Shown piece after piece: positions 1 through 8,897 of a DNA stretch of 64,000 nucleotides (positions within the stretch are counted from its first letter, which is position 1; every line of letters starts with the position of its first letter). Under the pieces are notes generated by a model, which had not been told where the DNA came from, did no database searches, and saw only the letters and a program-made list of their open reading frames with translations. The position numbers and the translations under genes are program-made. Source of the DNA: Fimbriimonadales bacterium (GTDB lineage Bacteria; Armatimonadota; Fimbriimonadia; Fimbriimonadales; GBS-DC); assembly GCA_026003075.1 (NCBI GenBank), contig BPGO01000001.1:434001-498000 (forward strand). Reading direction: 5' to 3'.

Positions 1-1014
1 GGGCAGGAGTTTCTCATCGGGGCGCGTGCCGCGCGCCACTTCCAGCAGGTTGACCGTGATGCGCTGTTGCTTCCCGCGGTCGGTAGGGCGCAGGATGACC
101 ACCCGCTCCAAAATCGCGTTCGCTTTTGGGCCGCCTGCGGCCTCAATCGCCTGCGTAAGCGTCATGTTTTCGGCGTAGTTGACAATGCCCGCACGGTTCA
201 CGCCTCCCCGCACCACGATAAACTGCCGCGCGGAACGGAAGGGCACGGTAATCTGGTCGCCCCCTTGCAACTCTACATCGCCCTGAAGCGTGTTGAGATT
301 AATAGTGACTGGCTCGGCGCGGTTGGCGCGTCGGATTTGGATTCGGGTCGTGTCGGCTTCGGGCAGGGCGCCCCCTGCCTTGCCCAACGCCTGAATCAGC
401 GTTTTCGCCTCCTCATACTCAAACGCGCCGGGCGTACGCACCGCGCCCAACACCAATACGCTTCTGCCCCCCGCGCGTAGCGGCACGAAGATGCGATCGC
501 CGGGCTGCAAAATCGGGTTCGCTCCCTCGTCCGCCTCCTGGGTAAACTTGAGGAAGTTGAGGACCAAGCGTTCCCCGCTCAGGCGTTCCAGTCGCACCGC
601 GCTCAGGTCTGCCGTGTCGGTGGGCTGTGCGGCTTGGAGCGCGTCGCTGAGCCGCCAGCCTGCTTGAAGAGTGAAATCGCCGCCGCGCCGAACGGCGCCC
701 TGCACCGTCACCTTCGCCTCCGCACGCTGGGCGATTTCTACGACCACTTTCGGGTCGCGATAGAAGTTCCCCTCGCGCAGGCGTCGGGCGATTTCGCTGG
801 CGAGTTCGTCCGGGGTGCGCCCTGCCGCTTGCACCAACCCGATGAGCGGCATCCGAAACGCACCCGAAGCGTCCACGACATACACCCGTGAGAGCGAATC
901 GTCGCCTTCAACGGTAATCCGCAGGGAATCGCCCGGGAGAATGCGCGGCGCCTCTTGCGCCCACGCGCAGAGCCACAGCAAGCTCAACGCCAGCAACCCA
1001 ACCCATCGCCTCAT
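1..1014 (-). CDS. Polysaccharide export protein, Wza/SLBB family (3' partial)
   Basis: Predicted outer-envelope polysaccharide export protein that would form or extend the export channel. The frame runs off the left edge, so the C-terminus is missing; 338 codons are visible. Residues 1-19 are a signal peptide (cleavage near AWA/Q). About 24-98 fit the poly-export domain (starts ILPGDSLRITVEG). Three SLBB-type repeats begin near residues 101, 186 and 264, each with a VxGxVxxxGxF/Y-like pattern. There is no Shine-Dalgarno; a TATCCT hexamer lies 7 nt before the ATG. It is divergent from the PQQ-propeller gene. That the 35-49 kb polysaccharide locus supplies its substrate is an inference. Confidence 0.88.
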   Translation of the reverse strand, partial: MRRWVGLLALSLLWLCAWAQEAPRILPGDSLRITVEGDDSLSRVYVVDASGAFRMPLIGLVQAAGRTPDELASEIARRLREGNFYRDPKVVVEIAQRAEAKVTVQGAVRRGGDFTLQAGWRLSDALQAAQPTDTADLSAVRLERLSGERLVLNFLKFTQEADEGANPILQPGDRIFVPLRAGGRSVLVLGAVRTPGAFEYEEAKTLIQALGKAGGALPEADTTRIQIRRANRAEPVTINLNTLQGDVELQGGDQITVPFRSARQFIVVRGGVNRAGIVNYAENMTLTQAIEAAGGPKANAILERVVILRPTDRGKQQRITVNLLEVARGTRPDEKLLP

Positions 1015-1021
1015 AATCTAT

Positions 1022-1027
1022 AGGATA
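1022..1027 (-). promoter_or_regulatory. -10-like hexamer of the export gene
   Basis: TATCCT on the minus strand, ending 7 nt before the ATG at 1014. No Shine-Dalgarno lies between, so transcription would begin at or next to the start codon. No convincing -35 seen. Confidence 0.4.
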
Positions 1028-1083
1028 CCTGCTGCGCCGTGCTGGGTGTCGGCGTCCCCTAAGCGCAAGCCCCCCACGACGGG

Positions 1084-1089
1084 TATACT
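1084..1089 (+). promoter_or_regulatory. -10-like hexamer of the PQQ propeller gene
   Basis: TATACT preceded by GGG. It gives a leader of about 35-40 nt that carries the GGAGG ribosome site at 1122-1126, so this gene has a conventional leader. Confidence 0.45.
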
Positions 1090-1131
1090 TCAGCAGGGAA
1101 ACCCGCGCGTCTAACGAACATGGAGGTTGGT

Positions 1132-2634
1132 ATGCGAAAAACGATTTGGGCGTTGTTGTTCGGTCTCATCGCGGCGGCGGTATGGGCGCAGACGCCTGCG
1201 GCAATGTGGCGCTTCTTCGGAAACGCGGCGCCGAATAACCCCGCGCTGCCCGGCGTTGGCAAACAGACGATTTACTACCCCTGCCTAAACCGCCTCTACG
1301 CGGTCAATACAGAAGACGGCGCCTTGAAATGGCAATATCCCGCCGACGCGCCGCTCAACACCACGATTATCGGTCAGCCTGTAGAAGGTGAAGGGCTGGT
1401 CTATATTGGTGTAAGCAACGGCAATGTGTTGGCACTGGATGTGGAGACGGGTGCATTGCGCTGGGCGTTCACGGCAGAAAGCGCGCCGACTGCCCGCCCC
1501 GTGCTGGAAGACGGGGTGCTGTATATCGGCACAGGACGCGGCGAGGTGTATGCCCTGAACGCTCGAAACGGCGAACCCCTCTGGCGGGAACCCTATCGCG
1601 CCGATGACTACATCGCAGGCAAGCTCGTCAAGCAGGGCGATACGCTCTTTTTCGGTACGAACGGCGGCTTTGTTCACGCGGTGAACACCGCAGGTGGTCG
1701 CCGACGCTGGCTGTTCCGTCTCCCTGCACCGAACTATGATGCGCAACCCGTGTACGCAAACGGAAGCCTGTATGTGACCTCCAACGATGTCTTGATTGCG
1801 ATCAATCCGAACAGCGGCTCGGTACGCTGGACGCGCCGTTTCAACACCGAGTTTCGCCTTGCCCCCGCCGCCAACGACGACTACATCGCCGTTGTGACGC
1901 GCGAGAACCGTCTCTATGTGTTCGACCACTCTGGCAAGATTGTGACCGGCGATCGAGAACCCATCGAGATGCGCTATGAGCCGCTTACCGCGCCCGAAAT
2001 CCATCAAGGCAAGCTCTGGCTCGCCACACGGCGCGGCACTATCCTATGCTACTCGCTGCCGGAGGGCAAGCTGGAGTGGCTCTACACCTTGCGCCCCCCT
2101 GAGGGCACAGTGGATGCGAATAATCGCCGCGTCGCCTACCTGGGGCTAACGGGTAAACCGGTATTTACTCCGAACGGCTTCGTCGTTGCCACCAGCGACG
2201 GCAACCTGACGATGTTTGGCTTCGGTTGGGTCGACCAAATCGCGCCGCAAGTGATACGCACCACGCCTGCGCTGGGCGAGATGATGTCGGGTCAGCTGCC
2301 GTTGGACTTCACGGCGCGTATCCGCGACGACGGCAGCGGCGTCAACCCCGCGACGGTTCAGTGGCTGCTCAACGAGGAACCGCTCCCTGTCGAGTACGAG
2401 CCATCGCTGGGCGAGATCACGGTGCAACTGCGCGCGGGCACGGCTGCGAAGCCCCTGCCCGACGGACGCCATACCATGACCATCATCGCCTCCGACTGGG
2501 CAGGCAATACGGTACGCTACCGCTGGGCGATTTATATCGACAATAGCCTGCGCCGCGCTCCCGCGCGCTCACAACAGCAACAACAAGGCGCCCCCGGAGG
2601 ACGCGGAGGAGGCGGTCGTGGAGGCGACTTCTGA
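1132..2634 (+). CDS. Secreted PQQ-type beta-propeller protein with Ig-like C-terminus
   Basis: BamB-like propeller, probably exported; its partner is unknown. I take the ATG at 1132 rather than the in-frame ATG at 1120, because GGAGG (1122-1126) sits 5 nt before 1132 and the protein then opens with a clean signal peptide (MRKTIW, hydrophobic core, AVWA/Q). At least seven blade repeats carry the xxALDxxTGxxRW pattern (for example LAINPNSGSVRW-type units). Residues from about 370 to 470 read as an Ig-like domain with D/G-rich turns, and the end is a Gln run followed by a Gly/Arg-rich tail. The stop overlaps the start of the ABC ATPase gene, so the two are probably co-transcribed. A link to polysaccharide export is inferred from neighbours only. 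Confidence 0.82.
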   Translation: MRKTIWALLFGLIAAAVWAQTPAAMWRFFGNAAPNNPALPGVGKQTIYYPCLNRLYAVNTEDGALKWQYPADAPLNTTIIGQPVEGEGLVYIGVSNGNVLALDVETGALRWAFTAESAPTARPVLEDGVLYIGTGRGEVYALNARNGEPLWREPYRADDYIAGKLVKQGDTLFFGTNGGFVHAVNTAGGRRRWLFRLPAPNYDAQPVYANGSLYVTSNDVLIAINPNSGSVRWTRRFNTEFRLAPAANDDYIAVVTRENRLYVFDHSGKIVTGDREPIEMRYEPLTAPEIHQGKLWLATRRGTILCYSLPEGKLEWLYTLRPPEGTVDANNRRVAYLGLTGKPVFTPNGFVVATSDGNLTMFGFGWVDQIAPQVIRTTPALGEMMSGQLPLDFTARIRDDGSGVNPATVQWLLNEEPLPVEYEPSLGEITVQLRAGTAAKPLPDGRHTMTIIASDWAGNTVRYRWAIYIDNSLRRAPARSQQQQQGAPGGRGGGGRGGDF

Positions 2635-3400
2635 AACGCGCGCGGAGGCGACCCACTCCATCGCCCCCGTCGCTATCCGCGCCGAAAACCTCACCAAAGA
2701 GTTCAAGCTCGCGCACCACGCCTACGCGTCGCTCAAGGGGTTGCTTCTGTCGTTCCTGCCAAAGCGCGTGGAGCATCTCGTAGCCCTACGGCAAGTGAGT
2801 TTTACCATCCGCCAAGGCGAAACGGTCGGCGTCATCGGTCAGAACGGCTCCGGAAAAAGCACGCTACTGGGAATCATCGCACGGGTCTATCGCCCCACCT
2901 CAGGCGTTATCGAGATTAACGGGCGCGTCGCACCCCTGCTCGAACTCGGCGCGGGGTTCCATCCCGACCTCACAGGACTGGAGAACATCTACTTCAACGG
3001 CGTGATTCTGGGGCTTACGCGCAAACAAGTCGCCGAGCGCATCGACGCCATCGTGCAGTTCGCCGAACTCGAAAACTATATCGATGCCCCGATACGCACC
3101 TACTCATCGGGAATGCTGATGCGGCTGGGCTTCGCGATTGCCGTGCATGTCGACGCCGACATTTTGCTCGTGGACGAAGTGTTGGCAGTCGGCGACGCGC
3201 GATTCCAACAGAAATGCTACGATAAAATCCAGCAGTTCCAGCGCGAGGGGCGCACAATCCTGTTCGTGTCGCACGATATGAAGGCGATCCAGCATGTGGC
3301 GCAGCGTGTTCTGTGGCTCGATAAGGGGGTGCTCCGCGCCGACGGCGACGCGCGCACCGTCGTTCAGCAATATCTCGAATCAGTGCAAGCCACGCTGTGA
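2618..3400 (+). CDS. ABC transporter ATPase, polysaccharide/polyol-phosphate export type (Wzt/TagH-like)
   Basis: ATP-hydrolysing subunit of a two-component exporter for polysaccharide or teichoic-acid-like chains. Of 260 residues, Walker A is GQNGSGKST at 74-82, the signature YSSGM at 162-166, Walker B ILLVDE at 182-187 and the H-loop His at 219. An extended N-terminus and the LAVGDARFQQKC segment are typical of the Wzt/RfbE/KpsT branch. There is no C-terminal carbohydrate-binding domain of the kind seen in Wzt of O8/O9a. It starts at GTG 2618 with GGAGGAGG at 2604-2611, overlapping the preceding gene by 17 nt. No permease gene lies next to it; it ends 6 nt from the convergent carboxypeptidase gene. 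Confidence 0.87.
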   Translation: MEATSETRAEATHSIAPVAIRAENLTKEFKLAHHAYASLKGLLLSFLPKRVEHLVALRQVSFTIRQGETVGVIGQNGSGKSTLLGIIARVYRPTSGVIEINGRVAPLLELGAGFHPDLTGLENIYFNGVILGLTRKQVAERIDAIVQFAELENYIDAPIRTYSSGMLMRLGFAIAVHVDADILLVDEVLAVGDARFQQKCYDKIQQFQREGRTILFVSHDMKAIQHVAQRVLWLDKGVLRADGDARTVVQQYLESVQATL

Positions 3401-3406
3401 GCGGTC

Positions 3407-4660
3407 TCACTCCTCACGCCAGTCGCGCTGCAGCGTCCAGCGAAACAACTCCAAAAACGCAGGATAGACCTCCTCGCAAGTGGGTAGAATCTGCTCCGGC
3501 GGCAACAGGAAGCCATACTGTCCTGTGTCTCGGAGCTCATAGGTGAACGATAACGCCCCACGCACGCCGAAAACCCAGTCCGTCATGCCGCCGCTGGCGA
3601 GATAAATCGTCGTAGCGATAGGACCCGCGGTATAGTTCTGACCGTGCACACTGAAAATCGCCGTCTGCATCGCGAGTCCAACACGCTCGAACACGGCGTT
3701 GAAGGAGGGCAGATCGGTGGTAAAGCCCCAAGGCCAGAGGATGAGCTGCGAGTAGCTATGCACATCCACATGCGCCCGCAACAGCGGCAGCCCCAACATC
3801 CAACGGCTTAGGGAATAAGTCTCTGGCTCCGAGAAAGGCGCGGTTCCCCGATAAGTATCGCTGGACGGATTGCTGCTGGAGCCTGCGCCCCCCCAACCGT
3901 AACCCCAGTTGCGGTTCAAGTCGACGCCATAAATCGGCTGCCCCCACGCGTTGCGTCCGTTATAGCGACGATTCTTGCGCCAGAGCCGTTGCGTCGTATG
4001 CGTGTACACATAACCGTCCGGGTTCACCACAGGCACGAGGTAAATTTCCAAGCGATCGAGGTACTCGCGCACGCGCATATCGGACTGATACTCCGAAACC
4101 ATGCGCTGAGCGAGGTAAAGGAGTGTCGGGGGTGTAATCCATTCGCGGGCATGTTGCAGCGCGTTGAGAACCACCTGCGGACGATCGCGATACACGCGGG
4201 TACGGCGCGGGTCTTTCGTGAGACGCAACGCATAGATGGGACGGTTCTCGATAGACCTGCCGATTTCGAACATCTGCACTAAGCGTGGGTTTTGGTCTGC
4301 GATCTGGCGCATCGCGGCGTAAATCTCGTCCAGCGTGAGGTAGCGCGTGAAGAGGTTACCATCTTGCGGGGTGAAATCGGTCTGCTGCTGGCGAATAAGC
4401 GCGCCGACATCTTTGATCAATACCTCGCCCGTGTAGCCTGCCTTACGCAATGCCCACTGCTCTTCAGGAGAGAGGCACACATCGACGGTCTTGCCCCGCA
4501 CCATCCAAATATCGCGCACAAGCGACTGGATTTCCTCCAGCTGCGCAGGTTTCTCCACTGTCAGCCGCCAGACTTGATAGCCGTCATAGCGAACCGGCTG
4601 CGCGCTGGAGAAACTCCAAAGGGCAATTATCAGCGCAAGAAAGCCTACAATCCGCCTCAT
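3407..4660 (-). CDS. Secreted M14-family zinc carboxypeptidase
   Basis: Metallocarboxypeptidase predicted to trim C-terminal residues from peptides outside the cytoplasm. The start at 4660 gives a signal peptide (MRRIVGFLALIIALWSFSSA/Q) and a 417-residue protein; an upstream in-frame Met adds 18 unlikely residues. Zinc ligands are H170 and E173 (QHAREW) and H301 (DVHSYS). The substrate-site pair is N249/R250 (DLNRNW), and the catalytic Glu is E375 (TYELRD). Residues 22-95 form a propeptide-like region. The promoter hexamer TATAAT lies 6 nt before the ATG, with no Shine-Dalgarno. It is divergent from the 3-methyladenine glycosylase gene, with 41 nt between starts. Confidence 0.9.
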   Translation of the reverse strand: MRRIVGFLALIIALWSFSSAQPVRYDGYQVWRLTVEKPAQLEEIQSLVRDIWMVRGKTVDVCLSPEEQWALRKAGYTGEVLIKDVGALIRQQQTDFTPQDGNLFTRYLTLDEIYAAMRQIADQNPRLVQMFEIGRSIENRPIYALRLTKDPRRTRVYRDRPQVVLNALQHAREWITPPTLLYLAQRMVSEYQSDMRVREYLDRLEIYLVPVVNPDGYVYTHTTQRLWRKNRRYNGRNAWGQPIYGVDLNRNWGYGWGGAGSSSNPSSDTYRGTAPFSEPETYSLSRWMLGLPLLRAHVDVHSYSQLILWPWGFTTDLPSFNAVFERVGLAMQTAIFSVHGQNYTAGPIATTIYLASGGMTDWVFGVRGALSFTYELRDTGQYGFLLPPEQILPTCEEVYPAFLELFRWTLQRDWREE

Positions 4661-4666
4661 AGCGCA

Positions 4667-4672
4667 ATTATA
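4667..4672 (-). promoter_or_regulatory. -10 hexamer of carboxypeptidase gene, leaderless type
   Basis: Perfect TATAAT on the minus strand, 6 nt from the ATG at 4660. Transcription should start on or beside the A of ATG. Confidence 0.6.
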
Positions 4673-4685
4673 ACTCATTCGGCGG

Positions 4686-4691
4686 TATAAT
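4686..4691 (+). promoter_or_regulatory. -10 hexamer of 3-methyladenine glycosylase gene, leaderless type
   Basis: Perfect TATAAT, 10 nt before the ATG at 4702, and only 13 nt from the opposing TATAAT at 4667-4672. The -35 regions of the two promoters must overlap the opposing promoter or gene. Confidence 0.6.
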
Positions 4692-4701
4692 CGGCGGCGG
4701 T

Positions 4702-5289
4702 ATGGGGATTCCACTGCCCGAATCGTTCTATTTGAAGCCGACGGTGGAAGTCGCGCGTGCGCTGTTGGGATGCTGGCTGGTGGTTCGGCACGAGCGCGAC
4801 TGGGTCGGGGGGCGGATTGTGGAAGCGGAGGCGTACACGCAACACGACCCCGCCAGCCACAGCTATCGAGGCAAAACAGAACGCAACGCCGCGATGTTCG
4901 GACCGCCCGGTACCGCCTATGTGTACCTCATCTACGGCGTGCATGAGTGCTTCAACGCAGTATGCCAACCCGAAGGCATCGGCGAGGCGGTGCTGATACG
5001 CGCCCTGGAGCCAACCATCGGGCTGGAACCAATGTTCCAACGACGCGGGCAGGTACATTGGACGCAGCTCTGCCGAGGACCGGGCAACCTGTGTCGTGCG
5101 TTGGGCATCACGCGCGCGCTCAATGGCGAGTCCCTGACTACCGGGCGCGTGCAGATTTGGGAGGGTGAGCCTGTGCCCGACAGTCAGGTCGGCGTCTCGC
5201 CGCGCATCGGCATCACACAAGCCACGGAACGACTTTGGCGGTTCTACCTGCTGAACAACCGCTGTGTATCGGGACGAGTGAGCAAATGA
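4702..5289 (+). CDS. DNA-3-methyladenine glycosylase (AAG/MPG family)
   Basis: Base-excision repair enzyme that removes alkylated purines such as 3-methyladenine. At 195 residues it is normal for bacterial AAG-type enzymes. Family landmarks are the VEAEAY segment with the catalytic Glu, the SHSYRGKTERNAAMFGPPG block, the AYVYLIYGVHECFN block, and the GEAVLIRALEP strand. It starts at ATG 4702, preceded by a TATAAT and no Shine-Dalgarno. The stop overlaps the next start (ATGA at 5286-5289), so translation of the DUF92 gene is probably coupled. Confidence 0.92.
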   Translation: MGIPLPESFYLKPTVEVARALLGCWLVVRHERDWVGGRIVEAEAYTQHDPASHSYRGKTERNAAMFGPPGTAYVYLIYGVHECFNAVCQPEGIGEAVLIRALEPTIGLEPMFQRRGQVHWTQLCRGPGNLCRALGITRALNGESLTTGRVQIWEGEPVPDSQVGVSPRIGITQATERLWRFYLLNNRCVSGRVSK

Positions 5290-6038
5290 GCTGGTTGATA
5301 GGGGCGGGTTTGGCGGGGCTGATTGCCCTGAGTGCCCACCGGGCGCGCCTTTTGACAACAGGCGGCGCACTGACGGCAGCGTTGATTGGGACGGTGGTGT
5401 TCGGTGTCGGGGGCGTGTGGGCGAGTGTCCCGATGGTCGTTTTTTTCCTCAGCGGTAGCCTCTTGCCGCGCGTTTTCGGGCGTCCGCACAAGACCGAACA
5501 ACGCACCGCGTTCCAAGTTCTGGCAAACGGCTTGGCGCCTGCGCTGTGCTGCGTGGGCGTTCTGCTCTATCCTGAACGATCGGAGGTATTCTGGCTGGGC
5601 TACGCCGTTAGCCTCGCCACCGCGAACGCCGACACTTGGGCGACTGAATTCGGCGTGCGCTTCAGCACAACGGCGCGCCTCATCACCACGGGCAGGCGCG
5701 TTATGTCGGGCGAATCGGGCGCCGTGAGCGCGATCGGAACGCTGGGGGGAATCATGGGCGCTTGGATCGCTGTGACGCTCTGCATACCGCTCCTCGACGA
5801 TAGCACGGCGCTCGGGATTGCTTTCGGAATGGGAGTGGGAGGCATGTTTCTCGATAGCCTGCTGGGGGCGACCCTACAGGCACGGTTCCGATGCCACACC
5901 TGCGGGGCAACCCACGAAAAGCGTCGCTGCTGCAACACGCCAGCGCACCCCATACGCGGCATACCCTGGATAGATAACAACGCTGTGAACCTCCTCACCA
6001 CACTGACCGTGACGGGCATCGCACTCCTCTGGGGTTAG
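5286..6038 (+). CDS. DUF92 family integral membrane protein (TMEM19-like)
   Basis: Polytopic membrane protein of 250 residues with five or more hydrophobic segments. The DUF92 family includes plant and cyanobacterial phytyl-phosphate kinases (VTE6-type), but I cannot assign that activity here. Start: ATG 5286, overlapping the glycosylase stop in an ATGA. The hallmark end of the family is present: a Cys-containing loop (CHTCGATHEKRRCC) followed by WIDNNAVN before the last membrane segment. The middle has the TWATEFG and SGESGAVSAIGTLGG motifs common to DUF92. Confidence 0.82.
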   Translation: MSWLIGAGLAGLIALSAHRARLLTTGGALTAALIGTVVFGVGGVWASVPMVVFFLSGSLLPRVFGRPHKTEQRTAFQVLANGLAPALCCVGVLLYPERSEVFWLGYAVSLATANADTWATEFGVRFSTTARLITTGRRVMSGESGAVSAIGTLGGIMGAWIAVTLCIPLLDDSTALGIAFGMGVGGMFLDSLLGATLQARFRCHTCGATHEKRRCCNTPAHPIRGIPWIDNNAVNLLTTLTVTGIALLWG

Positions 6039-6089
6039 CTTAACCGACTCTTAAAACTTCGCAGGGTATCTTTATAGAGAGGGAGAACT

Positions 6090-7577
6090 ATGTACGACCG
6101 CTACACACGCAGGGAGATTCTAAGGTTGGGCTTTGCAGGTGCGGCGGGGCTGGCGCTAACGAAACTTGCCCCCGCTCAGCAGCGACGCGCCACTGAGGGA
6201 CGAGTGAAAAATATTATCTTCATGGTCTCCGACGGCATGAGCGCGGGCGTGCCGTCGCTGGCGGACGAATTGGGCAAGTTGGTGCGCGGAAAAGGCTCGT
6301 TCTGGCATCAGCTGCTTCAGAGTCCCGACGCGACGCTCGGCTTTTTTGATATGGCTTCGCTCAACTCACTGGTGACCGATTCTTCGTCCGCCTCCAGTTC
6401 ATGGGGCAGCGGCAGTCGGATTTTCAACGGGCAAATCAATGTGCTGCCCGACGGCACACGCTTGACCCCGATAGCCCATATAGTGAAGCAGGCGGGTAAA
6501 AAAGTCGGCTTAGTAACCACCACGCGCATCACGCACGCGACGCCTGCCGGATTCGCCGCCGTGCAGCCCAAACGCGACGATGAGGACGACATCGCCCCAC
6601 AATATCTGAATGTGGTCGATGTGCTGATGGGCGGCGGACTGCGCCACTATGCCCCGAACCGCCGCCGCGACGGTAAAGACCTCCTCAAAACCTATCAAGA
6701 CGCAGGCTACGCCTACTGGAACACGCGCGAACAGGTCCTCAGCAATGCTCGTCCCGAAAAGGTGCTGGGGCTATTCTACGACTCGCATGTGCCCTACACC
6801 ATAGACCATATCAACTCCGATACGCTACGCCGTACCGTGCCCACGCTTGCCGAAATGACACGCAAGGCGCTGGAAATCCTGAGCAACGCCCCGAACGGAT
6901 TCCTGTTGCAAGTAGAGGGCGGGCGCGTCGATCACGCGGCACATGCAAACGACGCGGCGGGCATCATGTGGGATCAACTCGCCTTCGATGATGCCATCGA
7001 AGTCGTGTTCGAGTTCGTTTCCAAGCGCGACGACACGCTGATGATTATCACCAGCGATCACGGCAACTCGAATCCGGGGCTGAACGGCATGGGAGCCGAG
7101 TACCAGGAGTCGAACAAGGCGATGGCGCAGTTGCAATATGCGAAATGCTCGTTCGAGGAGCTGCCCAACAAACTGCGCAGCGCCACCAGCGCGGACGATG
7201 TGCGCACCGTCCTCAAAGAGCAGCTCGGCATCGAGATTAACGGCGAGGAGGCGAACGCGCTCGCAGGCGCACTGAAAGGCAATCTGCCCCCTATCTGGAA
7301 CCGTCAGCACCGCAACTTACAAGGCTTGCTGGGAGAAATCCTCAGCAACTACAACGGCTACGGCTGGGTAGGCACCTCACATACCGCCGATTACACCTGG
7401 ATTACTGCGCTCGGCGCAGGGCGAGAGGAGTTCCACGGGCTGATCCGCAATACCGACGCCTTCTATAAGATGCTCAAACTGTTCGGGCTGTCCCACAAGA
7501 ACCCCAGCATGACGCCCGAAGAGGCGCGTAAGTATCTTTCGCGTGCGCCACGCATCCGTACCGAAGACTGGGCGTAA
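6090..7577 (+). CDS. Alkaline phosphatase, Tat-exported
   Basis: Phosphomonoesterase of the PhoA superfamily, 495 residues. The N-terminus TRREILRLGFAG is a twin-arginine signal and AQQ marks cleavage near residue 30, so it should be exported folded. Metal and catalytic landmarks are FMVSDGMS (metal Asp near 48), TDSSSASSSWGSG (nucleophile region near Ser98), VEGGRVDHAAHANDAA, ITSDHGNSNPG and SHTAD. A GGGAGA ribosome site precedes the ATG. A hairpin follows the stop. Phosphate control is plausible for the family, but no Pho box was recognised. Confidence 0.9.
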   Translation: MYDRYTRREILRLGFAGAAGLALTKLAPAQQRRATEGRVKNIIFMVSDGMSAGVPSLADELGKLVRGKGSFWHQLLQSPDATLGFFDMASLNSLVTDSSSASSSWGSGSRIFNGQINVLPDGTRLTPIAHIVKQAGKKVGLVTTTRITHATPAGFAAVQPKRDDEDDIAPQYLNVVDVLMGGGLRHYAPNRRRDGKDLLKTYQDAGYAYWNTREQVLSNARPEKVLGLFYDSHVPYTIDHINSDTLRRTVPTLAEMTRKALEILSNAPNGFLLQVEGGRVDHAAHANDAAGIMWDQLAFDDAIEVVFEFVSKRDDTLMIITSDHGNSNPGLNGMGAEYQESNKAMAQLQYAKCSFEELPNKLRSATSADDVRTVLKEQLGIEINGEEANALAGALKGNLPPIWNRQHRNLQGLLGEILSNYNGYGWVGTSHTADYTWITALGAGREEFHGLIRNTDAFYKMLKLFGLSHKNPSMTPEEARKYLSRAPRIRTEDWA

Positions 7578-7583
7578 ACTCGC

Positions 7584-7616
7584 CGGGCGCGATCGGGTTG
7601 CTCATGGTCGCGCCCG
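7584..7616. terminator. Hairpin between convergent phosphatase and queA
   Basis: A 9-bp perfect stem (cgggcgcga / tcgcgcccg) with a 15-nt loop sits between two convergent genes. There is no clear T-run on either side, so it is a candidate bidirectional terminator only. Confidence 0.4.
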
Positions 7617-7622
7617 TGCCAT

Positions 7623-8633
7623 TTATAGGATTAACATCGCATCACCAAAGCTCAGGAACCGATACCGCGCGCGAATCGCTTCCTGATACGCCCGCAGCAC
7701 AAACTCACGCCCCGCAAACGCACTCACCAGCACCAACATCGTGGTGCGTGGCATGTGGAAGTTCGTGATGATGGCGTCCACCACCTTGAACTCATAGCCG
7801 GGCGTGATGTAGAGATGCGTCTCTGCCGAGCCGGCACGCACGGTACGCTTGGCTATGGCGGCACTTTCCAGCGTGCGGATGCTGGTCGTGCCCACAGCGA
7901 TAATCCGTCCGCGTGTGGTGTTAATCACTTCAGCGGCTTCGGGCGTGATGGTGTACCATTCGCCGTGCATTTTGTGCTGCTCCACCTGCTCCGTTTTGAG
8001 CGGTCGGAAGGTGTCTAAACTCACATGCAGGGTGATATACACGATGTTGACCCCCTGCGCCTGCAAGCGTTCCAGCAGCACGGGCGTGAAATGCAGCCCT
8101 GCGGTCGGCGCGGCTGCGGAGCCGGGCTGATGCGCATACACCGTCTGGTAGCGTTCGGGGTCGGTGAGCTGTTTATGGATGTACGGGGGCAAAGGAACCT
8201 GCCCGATGCGCGGCAACACCTGTTCGGGTGGCTCGTCGCTCAGCAGGCGCACCAGACGCAGCCCGCCCTCTAACTTGCCCTCAATCACCACCTCCAGCAC
8301 ATCGCCGACCTGCACGCGACTGCCCTCGGGAAGGCGTCTACCCGGTCGCACCAGCGCGTGCCAGCGTCCATCGGCGAGCGGATGCAACAAAAACACCTCT
8401 GCCTGACCACCCGTCGGCTTGCGCCCTTGCAACCGCCACGCCGAGACACGCGTATCGTTCAACACCAGCGTATCGCCCGCCCGCAGATACTCGGGCAACT
8501 CGTAGAACCGCCGATGCACAATCGTCTGCGCCGCGCGATTCAACACCATCAGGCGCGAGTGGTCGCGCGGCTCCACAGGCTCTTGCGCGATAAGTTCCTC
8601 AGGGAGTTCGTAGTCAAACAGGCTTGCATCCAT
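7623..8633 (-). CDS. queA: S-adenosylmethionine:tRNA ribosyltransferase-isomerase
   Basis: QueA transfers and isomerises the ribosyl group of SAM onto 7-aminomethyl-7-deazaguanine in tRNA to make epoxyqueuosine. It has 336 residues, normal for QueA. The start at 8633 gives MDASLFDYELPEELIAQEP, the canonical opening; longer in-frame starts run into the upstream gene. Typical blocks are SRLMVLNR, GDTLVLNDTRV, AAPTAGLHFTPVLL, HVSLDTFRPL and ITNFHMPRTTMLVLVSAFAG. It lies 2 nt after the stop of a DUF2905 gene, with which it should form an operon. Confidence 0.96.
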   Translation of the reverse strand: MDASLFDYELPEELIAQEPVEPRDHSRLMVLNRAAQTIVHRRFYELPEYLRAGDTLVLNDTRVSAWRLQGRKPTGGQAEVFLLHPLADGRWHALVRPGRRLPEGSRVQVGDVLEVVIEGKLEGGLRLVRLLSDEPPEQVLPRIGQVPLPPYIHKQLTDPERYQTVYAHQPGSAAAPTAGLHFTPVLLERLQAQGVNIVYITLHVSLDTFRPLKTEQVEQHKMHGEWYTITPEAAEVINTTRGRIIAVGTTSIRTLESAAIAKRTVRAGSAETHLYITPGYEFKVVDAIITNFHMPRTTMLVLVSAFAGREFVLRAYQEAIRARYRFLSFGDAMLIL

Positions 8634-8635
8634 CG

Positions 8636-8869
8636 TCAGCGTCCTCGCGCCGTGAGCCACGCCCAAAAAGTGAGCAACAAAGTGAGAATGAGACTGATGA
8701 GAATACTGGTGCCCAGTGGGAAATAGAAATGGAACCCATCGCGATGGATAGCAATGTCGCCGGGCATACGCCAAGTGCGCACGCCCAAGCGCTCCAAACC
8801 AATGAGTATCAAGCCGACCACGATCAGCACCGCGCCCAGCCCCACTAAAATTTTGCCTGCCGAACCCAT
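8636..8869 (-). CDS. DUF2905 small membrane protein
   Basis: A 77-residue protein with two membrane segments separated by a short basic loop (RMPGDIAIHRDGFHFYFPLGTSI), which is the signature of DUF2905. Function is unknown; in many bacteria it sits with ruvAB/queA genes, as here with queA. The start at 8869 is preferred because a TAAAAT hexamer lies 7 nt upstream and translation from there gives the family length. There is no Shine-Dalgarno. Confidence 0.82.
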   Translation of the reverse strand: MGSAGKILVGLGAVLIVVGLILIGLERLGVRTWRMPGDIAIHRDGFHFYFPLGTSILISLILTLLLTFWAWLTARGR

Positions 8870-8876
8870 CAAAGAA

Positions 8877-8882
8877 ATTTTA
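8877..8882 (-). promoter_or_regulatory. -10 hexamer for DUF2905-queA, leaderless type
   Basis: TAAAAT on the minus strand, 7 nt before the ATG at 8869. It shares a 34-nt intergenic gap with an opposing promoter. Confidence 0.5.
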
Positions 8883-8891
8883 CCCCACAGG

Positions 8892-8897
8892 TACACT
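8892..8897 (+). promoter_or_regulatory. -10 hexamer for FAD oxidoreductase, leaderless type
   Basis: TACACT, 6 nt before the ATG at 8904, with no Shine-Dalgarno. Confidence 0.5.
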